Source: Amarobacter sp035326025
GTDB taxonomy: Bacteria; Chloroflexota; Dehalococcoidia; Tepidiformales; Tepidiformaceae
Direction: 5' to 3'
Assembly (NCBI GenBank): GCA_035326025.1
Contig: DAOKYT010000091.1
Coordinates: 1-6,623, forward strand
Length of the DNA: 6,623 nt
How positions within the stretch are numbered: the stretch's first letter is position 1; each line of letters starts with the position of its first letter. The translations under genes and the position numbers were made by a program. Of this stretch, positions 1 through 4,548 are shown in pieces. The notes under the pieces are model-generated. The model worked only from the letters and a program-made list of their open reading frames with translations. It was not told the DNA's origin and did no database searches.

Positions 1-73
1 GGGCAGGGGGAGGGCTACCGGGGCAGGCGGTCGCAGCGCGCGCCGTGCCTCCACGGGACCGGCTACTCGCTCA

Positions 74-97
74 AACTTCCGGGGAAGGGTGGAAGTT
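74..97 (-). terminator. weak hairpin downstream of hisG
   Basis: A 7-bp inverted repeat (AACTTCC / GGAAGTT, 10-nt loop) starts 13 nt past the hisG stop codon. Read on the minus strand it is followed by only a short T run (TTTGAG), so it would be a poor intrinsic terminator. It may be an mRNA 3'-end stabiliser, or chance. Bases 1-73 beyond it are G/C-rich and contain no start with a convincing ribosome-binding site, so I cannot tell whether the minus-strand operon continues past the window edge. Confidence 0.3.
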
Positions 98-109
98 CCC
101 GGGCGCTGG

Positions 110-952
110 TTAGATCCGGGCGCTCTCGATGGTGGTGAGGAGGATGCCCCTGCAGCCCATCCGCGAGAGGGTGTCCATGATATGGTGTGCCTCTTTTCTT
201 GGGACCATGGCCTTGACCGAGTACCAGCCCTCGCGTTGCAGGCGAGTGACGGTAGGCGACTCGATGCCGGGGGTGACGATGCAGGCATCGGCGAGGATTT
301 CGCCGGGGCAGTCGTATTCGACCATCATGAACTCGGTGGCGACGAGCTTGCCTTCGACGCGCGCCAGGAGTACCTCGACCTCGGGCTCGCTGGCCCGGTC
401 GGGATTGGCGTAGAGGGCGGCATTCGACTGGAAGAGCGGCTCGCCGACGATGCGCAACCCGGCTTGCCTGAGCGTGGAGCCGGTATCGACCACATCCACG
501 ACGGCCTCGGCGATGCCCAGGCGCACGGAAATCTCGACGGCGCCCTCGAGCTCGACGACATCGATCTGCTGGCCGGAGAAGTAGCGGCGGACGATGTTGG
601 GGAGGGAGGTCGCGATGCGGAGGCCCGCGATTTCCTCGAGGGTGGTGACCTTCGATTCCTCCGGGACGGCCGCGCAAAGGCGCGAATGCCCGTAGTTGAG
701 GTCGCGCAGAAGGGTGGGCGCGACGCACTGTTCGGAGACGAAATCGCGGCCGGTGATGCCCGCATCGAGGATGCCGTTGGAGATGTAGAGAGGGATATCG
801 CCGGGACGGAGGAAGTAGAACTCGACGTTGTTTTCGGGGTCGATGGAGGAGAGGTTGCTGCCCGCCTTGGAGACGCGATAGCCGCAGGAGTTGAGGAGAT
901 CGAGGGTGGGCTCGAAGAGGGCGCCTTTATTGGGAAGTGCGACTTTGATCAT
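110..952 (-). CDS. hisG: ATP phosphoribosyltransferase, long form (HisG)
   Basis: Catalyses the first step of histidine biosynthesis: ATP + PRPP gives N1-(5-phosphoribosyl)-ATP, in the cytoplasm. The 280-residue length fits the long, homohexameric form. Visible motifs are the N-terminal LPNKGAL (6-12), LDAGITGRDFV (about 62-72) and the PRPP-binding stretch VVDTGSTLRQAGL (about 153-165). From about residue 205 there is a C-terminal ACT-like regulatory domain (VATEFMMVEYDCP ... CRGILLTTIESARI), the part that binds histidine for feedback inhibition in this family. With this domain present, HisZ should not be needed. The ATG overlaps the hisE stop as ATGA and has no SD of its own, so translation is probably coupled to hisE. 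Identification is secure. The downstream neighbour is outside the window. Confidence 0.97.
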   Translation of the reverse strand: MIKVALPNKGALFEPTLDLLNSCGYRVSKAGSNLSSIDPENNVEFYFLRPGDIPLYISNGILDAGITGRDFVSEQCVAPTLLRDLNYGHSRLCAAVPEESKVTTLEEIAGLRIATSLPNIVRRYFSGQQIDVVELEGAVEISVRLGIAEAVVDVVDTGSTLRQAGLRIVGEPLFQSNAALYANPDRASEPEVEVLLARVEGKLVATEFMMVEYDCPGEILADACIVTPGIESPTVTRLQREGWYSVKAMVPRKEAHHIMDTLSRMGCRGILLTTIESARI

Positions 953-1209
953 AGCTGGCGGTACACATCATTCAGCGAGAGGCCCTTTTCCGCCATCATG
1001 CAGGCGACGTAGTAGAGGACCTGCGCGAGCTCGCCGGCGAGCTCGTCATTGCTTTCGAAGCGGGCGGCCATCCAGCTCTCGGCGGCTTCCTCGACGAGTT
1101 TCTTGCCGATGCCGTGCGGGCCGCGCAGGAACATTTCGGCGGTGGATGAGCCTGGCGGCATGTCGCGCTTGCGGCTCACGGCGAGCTCGTACATCTCGTC
1201 GAAGGTCAT
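949..1209 (-). CDS. hisE: phosphoribosyl-ATP pyrophosphatase (HisE)
   Basis: Stand-alone HisE of 86 residues (family about 85-110), of the all-alpha NTP pyrophosphatase (MazG-like) fold. It hydrolyses phosphoribosyl-ATP, the HisG product, to phosphoribosyl-AMP. The N-terminal helix with the loop PPGSSTAEMFLRG (18-30) is typical of HisE. The metal-binding EExxE motif is present (KKLVEEAAES, E40/E41/E44). The second half of the signature, normally ExxD in 'EAADLLYH', reads ELAQVLYY here: E60 is kept, but the aspartate is Gln63 and the following histidine is Tyr67. The GLSLNDV C-terminus is typical. It starts 36 nt after birA with no clear SD and overlaps hisG by 4 nt. The context strongly supports HisE, but activity is uncertain because of Q63. 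The partner HisI is not in this window. Confidence 0.88.
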   Translation of the reverse strand: MTFDEMYELAVSRKRDMPPGSSTAEMFLRGPHGIGKKLVEEAAESWMAARFESNDELAGELAQVLYYVACMMAEKGLSLNDVYRQL

Positions 1210-1224
1210 GTCCGCACGATAGCC

Positions 1225-1242
1225 GATCCGGTTGCTCGGATC
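1225..1242 (-). other. hairpin in the birA-hisE gap
   Basis: Perfect 6-bp inverted repeat GATCCG-GTTGCT-CGGATC in the 36-nt gap between the birA stop and the hisE ATG. There is no T run, so it is not a terminator. It could affect mRNA processing or hisE translation, where no SD is visible, or it could be chance. Confidence 0.3.
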
Positions 1243-1245
1243 ACA

Positions 1246-2028
1246 TCAGCCGGCGGGGCGGACGGACACGTCGGCGGCGGTGACCACTTCGGCCGTGCCA
1301 TCGAGGCGTTCGACAACGAGCGAGCCGTCGTCCTCGATGGAAATGGCGGTACCTTCGAACGGCGGCGCGCCAACAGGCGACACCAGGACCCGGCGCCCCA
1401 GGGTGGAGCTGCGGGAGCGGTATTCTTGGAGCACGTGGCCAGCGGTGGCTTCGAGGAGCTGTTCGAGGTGGTTGCAGATGCGCGCGAGGAGCGGCTCGCG
1501 GGCAACTTCCCGTCCGAGCTCGCGCGCGAGGGACGTTGCGATCGCGCGGAGTTCGGGGACCGCGGTGGGGTCGGCGTTCACGTTGATGCCGATGCCGGGG
1601 AGGGCGACAGCTCCCGCCGGAGTGAGCTCGCCATCGATGAGCATGCCGGCCGCCTTGCGGTCGCCGATCCAGATGTCGTTGGGCCACTTGATGCGGGCGC
1701 TGGGAAGCTCCGCCTGGATGGCGGCACAGACGGCGACGGGGACGATGAGCGGCAATCGGCGGTGCACCTCGATGGGGCAGCGGAGAACGAGCGTGACATA
1801 GAGGTTCTTTCCGGCGGGGCTATGGAAGGAGCGCCCGCGGCGGCCGCGGCCGGCTGTCTGCTCCTCGGCGAAGGCGATGGTGCCATGGGGAGCGCCTTCG
1901 TGGGCCTCGCGAGAGGCGAGGTCCATGGTGGAGGGTGTGACCGGGCGGTACACGAGGTAGCGGCCGATGGCAGTGGTGGTGAGGGCGGCGTGGAAGGCGG
2001 CGGGGTCGAAGGAACTGTTGGCGTGCAT
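1246..2028 (-). CDS. birA: biotin-[acetyl-CoA-carboxylase] ligase, class I (BirA/BPL)
   Basis: Biotin-protein ligase: makes biotinyl-5'-AMP from biotin and ATP, then biotinylates a lysine of the carboxylase BCCP subunit. The 260-residue protein has only the catalytic core and C-terminal domain. It lacks the N-terminal helix-turn-helix of repressor-type BirA, so it is probably not a biotin-operon regulator. Visible features are the substrate-pocket STMDLA (about 33-38; usually STN), EEQTAGRGRRGRSF (55-68, the flexible biotinyl-AMP-binding loop), PAGKNLYVTLVLR (71-83), KWPNDIWIGDRKAAGMLIDGE (114-134), GIGINVN (145-151) and an SH3-like C-terminal domain (about 207-258). No SD precedes the ATG. 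Its upstream sequence is taken up by a strong terminator hairpin, so expression probably depends on readthrough. A later start would damage the core fold, so this start is favoured. Confidence 0.95.
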   Translation of the reverse strand: MHANSSFDPAAFHAALTTTAIGRYLVYRPVTPSTMDLASREAHEGAPHGTIAFAEEQTAGRGRRGRSFHSPAGKNLYVTLVLRCPIEVHRRLPLIVPVAVCAAIQAELPSARIKWPNDIWIGDRKAAGMLIDGELTPAGAVALPGIGINVNADPTAVPELRAIATSLARELGREVAREPLLARICNHLEQLLEATAGHVLQEYRSRSSTLGRRVLVSPVGAPPFEGTAISIEDDGSLVVERLDGTAEVVTAADVSVRPAG

Positions 2029-2045
2029 CGGACTCGGGGGCAGAG

Positions 2046-2076
2046 AAAAGGGCCCCGGGAAGTTTTCCGGGGCCCT
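2046..2076 (-). terminator. strong intrinsic terminator just upstream of birA
   Basis: Read on the minus strand: AGGGCCCCGG (2076-2067), a short A/T-containing loop, CCGGGGCCCT (2058-2049), then TTTTCTC. This is a 10-bp, almost all-GC stem followed by a T run, a textbook Rho-independent terminator acting leftward only, since the plus strand has no T run after the stem. It ends about 17 nt before the birA ATG. Its place between a promoter with a small ORF and a gene cluster on the same strand is the classic layout of a transcription attenuator. It could alternatively end a stand-alone small transcript. Confidence 0.88.
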
Positions 2077-2083
2077 GGCGTAG

Positions 2084-2101
2084 CTAAGACCGGAGTCTCA
2101 G
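2084..2101 (-). other. UNCG-tetraloop hairpin in the birA leader
   Basis: The minus-strand RNA folds as CUGAGAC-(UCCG)-GUCUUAG: seven pairs (one G-U) closed by C-G around a UCCG loop, a member of the extra-stable UNCG tetraloop class. It lies between the small ORF and the terminator. Its 3' arm (GUCUUAG) shares the CUUAGC segment that can instead pair with the 5' end of the transcript (GCUAAG, 2211-2206). That makes it a plausible switching element. Confidence 0.55.
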
Positions 2102-2129
2102 GAGGGCAGGTGGTTCCTCTTCGGTCGCC

Positions 2130-2189
2130 CTAGGAGGAGGTCACCTCCAGCGCTAAGGTCAGGCCGTAACTACGACTGTGATAGTCCAT
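2130..2189 (-). CDS. 19-codon leader peptide / small ORF upstream of birA
   Basis: The small ORF encodes MDYHSRSYGLTLALEVTSS and stops at TAG. I do not recognise the peptide. It is supported by an exceptionally good ribosome-binding site: AAGGAGGTGAT (2204-2194), an 11-nt perfect complement of the usual 16S rRNA 3' end, with GGAGG 8 nt from the ATG. A TTGACA promoter sits just upstream. Codon content shows one His, two Tyr, three Leu (one TTA, rare in GC-rich DNA), four Ser and two Thr, so there is no run of one amino acid as in classic his or trp leaders. The final codons GAG GTG ACC TCC TCC contain ACCTCC, complementary to its own SD, so the coding choice may be set by RNA pairing. Transcription then meets a UNCG hairpin and a strong terminator. 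It is most likely a cis-acting leader peptide for birA-hisE-hisG. A stand-alone small protein is the alternative. Confidence 0.62.
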   Translation of the reverse strand: MDYHSRSYGLTLALEVTSS

Positions 2190-2194
2190 GCGCA

Positions 2195-2204
2195 TCACCT
2201 CCTT
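2195..2204 (-). promoter_or_regulatory. very strong Shine-Dalgarno of the leader ORF
   Basis: The minus strand reads AAGGAGGTGA with GGAGG 8 nt before the ATG at 2189, matching the 16S 3' tail across essentially its whole anti-SD. It decides the start of the 19-codon ORF. The same GGAGGTGA octamer recurs inside the ORF (2148-2141). Confidence 0.8.
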
Positions 2205-2216
2205 CCTTAGCGTGAA

Positions 2217-2246
2217 ACGCTACCGACTGGCGGTGGGGGCTGTCAA
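2217..2246 (-). promoter_or_regulatory. promoter for the birA leader
   Basis: The minus strand has a perfect -35 TTGACA (2246-2241), an 18-nt spacer and a -10 TAGCGT (2222-2217; matches TATAAT at the key T, A and final T). Transcription would start near 2213-2210, almost exactly at the first base of the 5' stem CGCTAAGG. That co-location supports the call. Confidence 0.65.
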
Positions 2247-2294
2247 GGGGAAATGTTGGGCGGGTGAGTGATTTGGACGCCCGCGGTGGATTCG

Positions 2295-2323
2295 TTTACC
2301 GGGGCGGGGGGCGCTGGTATCAT
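2295..2323 (+). promoter_or_regulatory. promoter for the rpsB operon
   Basis: TTTACC (2295-2300), a 17-nt G-rich spacer and TATCAT (2318-2323), five of six matches to the -10 consensus. Transcription would begin near 2330, giving a 5' UTR of about 70 nt before rpsB. It diverges from the birA leader promoter about 50 nt away. Confidence 0.55.
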
Positions 2324-2387
2324 GGGCGGGTTGTGTATATGGGCGGCGCCGTGGCTCGCGAGGGTCAAATCTATGACGCCGCACGTT

Positions 2388-2392
2388 GGAGG
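2388..2392 (+). promoter_or_regulatory. rpsB Shine-Dalgarno
   Basis: GGAGG, 5 nt before the CTG at 2398. It overlaps the only other upstream in-frame start (TTG 2386), which itself has no SD. It therefore points to CTG 2398, or less well to ATG 2416, as the rpsB start. Confidence 0.6.
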
Positions 2393-2397
2393 CACCC

Positions 2398-3264
2398 CTG
2401 GTTACCCCCGTTAGCATGAAGCAGTTGCTGGAGGCCGGCGTCCATTTCGGCCACCAGACGCGGCGCTGGAACCCGAAGATGCGGCAGTTCATCTTCACCG
2501 AGCGCAATGGCATCCACATCATTGACCTGCAGCAGACGGTGACGCGGCTGGACGCGGCGATCAATTTCATCCGGGACGTGGTCGCGGGCGGTTCGGATGT
2601 GCTGATCATCGGGACGAAGAAGCAGGCGCGGGAAACGGTTGAGGCGGAGGCGAAGCGGGCCGGCCTGCCGTACGTGAACAACCGCTGGCTGGGCGGGACG
2701 CTAACGAACTTCCGGACGATCCAGAGCCGCATCCGGCACCTGCACAATCTCGAGGCCTCGATGGCGCGCGGCGATTTTTCGCGGCTGACGAAGAAGGAGC
2801 AGCTCGACATCGCCAATGAGATCGAGCGGATGAACCGGTACTTTGGCGGCATCAAGAACATGGACCGCCTGCCGGCGGCGGTGTTCATCATCGATACGGT
2901 GAAGGAAGCGATCGCGGTGGCGGAATGCCAGCGGTTGAACATCCCGATCGTTTCGCTGGTGGATACGAACTGCGACCCGGACCCGGTGGCCTACCCCATC
3001 CCGAGCAACGACGACGCGATCCGGGCGATCAAGCTGATCCTCGGCAAGGTGGCCGACGCGGCGATCGAGGGCCGGGCGGCGGCGGAGTCCGGGGCGGGCG
3101 CCGGGACGCACGCCGATGAGTTCGCAAAGGCGGCCGAGGCGGGGATCGAATCGGGGAGCTTCAGCGCGAGCCCGGAAGACGAGGGTGCGACGGAGAGCGG
3201 GCCGAGCGTCACCGTTATCCCGGCGGGCGCCCAGGCGACCAGCGAATCAGCAGCGCAGGAGTAG
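2398..3264 (+). CDS. rpsB: 30S ribosomal protein S2 (RpsB)
   Basis: Small-subunit protein S2, essential for S1 and mRNA binding on the 30S. The conserved core is unmistakable: SMKQLLEAGVHFGHQTRRWNP near the N-terminus, IFTERNGIHIIDLQQT, LIIGTKKQA, YVNNRWLGGTLTNFRTI, RLPAAVFIIDT, and IPIVSLVDTNCDPDPVAYPIPSNDDAIRAI. Start choice: CTG 2398 gives MVTPVSMKQLL, matching the usual few residues before 'VSMKQLL', and has GGAGG 5 nt upstream. TTG 2386 lacks an SD, and ATG 2416 would remove conserved residues. From this start the protein is 288 residues, longer than the typical 235-260. The excess is a C-terminal tail after about residue 220, rich in Ala, Gly, Glu and Ser and probably disordered. First gene of the rpsB-tsf-pyrH-frr-uppS cluster; tsf follows after 8 nt. 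Confidence 0.97.
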   Translation: MVTPVSMKQLLEAGVHFGHQTRRWNPKMRQFIFTERNGIHIIDLQQTVTRLDAAINFIRDVVAGGSDVLIIGTKKQARETVEAEAKRAGLPYVNNRWLGGTLTNFRTIQSRIRHLHNLEASMARGDFSRLTKKEQLDIANEIERMNRYFGGIKNMDRLPAAVFIIDTVKEAIAVAECQRLNIPIVSLVDTNCDPDPVAYPIPSNDDAIRAIKLILGKVADAAIEGRAAAESGAGAGTHADEFAKAAEAGIESGSFSASPEDEGATESGPSVTVIPAGAQATSESAAQE

Positions 3265-3272
3265 AAGGACTC

Positions 3273-3779
3273 GTGGCAGTAACGACTGAGATGATCAAGG
3301 CTCTTCGCGAGGAGACCGGCGCGGGCGTGATGGACGCCAAGCGCGCGCTCGAGGAAGCCGGGGGCGACAGCGCGAAGGCGAAGGCCATCCTCCGGGAGAA
3401 GGGCGTCGCCGCGGCGGCAAAGCGCGCCGAGCGGGAGACGTCGAACGGCGTTGTCGAAAGCTACATCCATGCGGGCGGGCGAATCGGCGTGCTCGTCGAG
3501 GTGAACTGCGAGACGGACTTCGTGGCGAACACGGCGGACTTCCGGGAGCTCGCGCGGAACATCGCGATGCAGGTCGCGGCGATGGACCCGCAGGTTATCT
3601 CGGCGGAGGACCCGGGGCGCGAGGGGATCGAGGGCAGCGACGAGGAGGTGTGCCTCCTGAGCCAGCCGTTCATCCGCGACGGGAGCAAGACGATTGCGAA
3701 CCTGATCCAGGACACGATCGCCAAGACGGGCGAGAACGTGCGGGTGCGCCGCTTCGTCCGCTTCGAACTGGGCCGATAG
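3273..3779 (+). CDS. tsf: elongation factor Ts (EF-Ts), short form
   Basis: Guanine-nucleotide exchange factor for EF-Tu. Residues 1-50 form the UBA-like N-terminal domain (MIKALREETGAGVMDAKRALEE ... KAILREKG). The core contains the signature NCETDFVAN (78-86), in which TDFVAN contacts the EF-Tu nucleotide site. The C-terminal LLSQPFIRDGSKTIANLIQDTIAKTGENVRVRRFVRFELG is canonical. At 168 residues it is the short form found in Thermus, cyanobacteria and Chloroflexi-type bacteria, with one core subdomain instead of the duplicated core of E. coli (about 280 residues). The start is GTG 3273, 8 nt after rpsB. AGGA (3266-3269) lies close, and the AGGAG in the rpsB end (3257-3261) is an alternative SD. 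The pairing with rpsB is the near-universal arrangement. Confidence 0.97.
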   Translation: MAVTTEMIKALREETGAGVMDAKRALEEAGGDSAKAKAILREKGVAAAAKRAERETSNGVVESYIHAGGRIGVLVEVNCETDFVANTADFRELARNIAMQVAAMDPQVISAEDPGREGIEGSDEEVCLLSQPFIRDGSKTIANLIQDTIAKTGENVRVRRFVRFELGR

Positions 3780-3785
3780 CCCGAG

Positions 3786-4529
3786 ATGGCGCGCTACCGC
3801 AGGGCACTGGTGAAGCTGAGCGGCGAGGCCCTGATGGGCGACCGCCCGTTTGGCATCGACCCGGTGACGCTGAACGACCTTGCGCGCCAGATCAGCATGG
3901 CCGTGGACGAGGGAGTGGAAGTTGCCGTCTCGATCGGGGGCGGCAACTTCTGGCGTGGGGCGACCGTCGCGGAGACGGGGATGGACCGGGCCACGGCGGA
4001 TTACGCGGGCATGCTGGGGACCATCATGAACGCCCTGGCGCTGCAGGACGCGCTGGAGAAGGCGGGCGTGGTGGTGCGGACGCAGACGGCGCTGCCCATC
4101 TCGCAAGTGGCCGAGCCGTACATCCGGCGGCGGGCGATCCGCCACCTCGAGAAGCAGCGGGTGGTGATCTTCGCGGCGGGGACGGGCAACCCCTTCATGA
4201 CGACGGATACCGCGGGTGCCCTTCGCGCCATCGAAACGGACTGCGAAGCGCTGCTGATGGCGAAGAACGGCGTGGACGGGGTGTACAACGCCGACCCGGC
4301 CAAGGACCCAACGGCGGTGAAGTACGAACACGTGACCTATCTGGAGGCCATCCAGCGGCGGCTGCAGGTGATGGACATCACGGCGCTGAGCATGTGCATG
4401 GAGCACCACCTTCCGATCGTGGTCTTTGACGTTGCGGCGCGCGATGCCGTGTTTCACGCGCTCCGGGGCGATAGGATTGGGACACTGGTGTCGTCGCACC
4501 CCGAAGGGGAGCCCGCGGCACCGCACTGA
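3786..4529 (+). CDS. pyrH: uridylate kinase (UMP kinase)
   Basis: Phosphorylates UMP to UDP, a step in pyrimidine nucleotide synthesis; a bacterial hexamer of the amino-acid-kinase fold. Motifs in order: VKLSGEAL (9-16, phosphate-binding lysine), SIGGGNFWRG (49-58), MLGTIMNALALQDAL (76-90), AGTGNPFMTTDTA (131-143, UMP/ATP site), MAKNGVDGVYNADP (158-171) and LQVMDITALSMC (193-204). The 247-residue length is normal (family about 235-250), with an 11-residue hydrophilic tail after the usual GTLVS end. It starts 6 nt after tsf with no clear SD, so translation is probably coupled to tsf. frr follows after 19 nt. Placement between tsf and frr is the common bacterial order. Confidence 0.97.
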   Translation: MARYRRALVKLSGEALMGDRPFGIDPVTLNDLARQISMAVDEGVEVAVSIGGGNFWRGATVAETGMDRATADYAGMLGTIMNALALQDALEKAGVVVRTQTALPISQVAEPYIRRRAIRHLEKQRVVIFAAGTGNPFMTTDTAGALRAIETDCEALLMAKNGVDGVYNADPAKDPTAVKYEHVTYLEAIQRRLQVMDITALSMCMEHHLPIVVFDVAARDAVFHALRGDRIGTLVSSHPEGEPAAPH

Positions 4530-4533
4530 ACGC

Positions 4534-4539
4534 AGGAGG
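4534..4539 (+). promoter_or_regulatory. frr Shine-Dalgarno
   Basis: AGGAGG located 9 nt before the ATG at 4549, in the 19-nt pyrH-frr gap. It fixes the frr start and rules out the in-frame upstream ATG at 4426, which lies inside pyrH. Confidence 0.8.
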
Positions 4540-4548
4540 GAACACGGA

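Larger units (their letters stand above)
2049..2212 (-). ncRNA. structured 5' leader RNA of birA-hisE-hisG (candidate attenuator)
   Basis: From the predicted transcription start near 2211 to the terminator, the minus-strand RNA is densely structured. An 8-bp perfect stem joins the very 5' end (CGCTAAGG, 2212-2205) to small-ORF codons 11-14 (CCTTAGCG, 2158-2151), and the SD and start codon lie inside this domain. Next come GGAGG-TGA-CCTCC (2148-2136), a possible AGGGC/GCCCT stem (2131-2103), the UNCG hairpin (2101-2084) and the terminator. Mutually exclusive partners exist: the 5' GCTAAG can pair with 2157-2152 or with 2088-2083, and the SD GGAGGT can pair with ACCTCC at the ORF's end. Ribosome occupancy of the small ORF could therefore change downstream folding. 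There is no T-box consensus and I recognise no riboswitch class. Confidence 0.5.

Noticed and set aside
1..73. Start of another histidine gene on the minus strand downstream of hisG
   Set aside because: Frames are open in this short edge segment, but no start codon with an SD and no recognisable protein motif can be seen.
89..1012. 307-codon plus-strand frame antisense to hisG and hisE
   Set aside because: Asp/Gly/Glu-rich shadow of hisG codons; the minus-strand proteins carry clear family motifs.
1426..2133. 235-codon plus-strand frame antisense to birA that continues over the terminator and leader
   Set aside because: Gly/Glu-rich shadow translation with no family pattern; it would read through the terminator stem and the anti-SD repeats.
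2130..2189. Classic histidine leader peptide
   Set aside because: Only one His codon, with no consecutive His codons. Histidine control remains possible but is not shown by the peptide.
2194..2204. Plus-strand ATCACCTCCTT, identical to a 16S rRNA 3' end, suggesting an rRNA fragment
   Set aside because: No flanking 16S sequence is present. It is better explained as the complement of a strong SD before the 19-codon minus-strand ORF.
2049..2212. T-box riboswitch
   Set aside because: The conserved T-box core (AGGGUGGNACCGCG-like) and specifier stem are not visible, and the leader is short and contains a translated-looking ORF.
4426..4548. N-terminal extension of RRF from ATG 4426
   Set aside because: The extension lies inside pyrH in another frame, has no SD and adds residues foreign to RRF; AGGAGG precedes ATG 4549.
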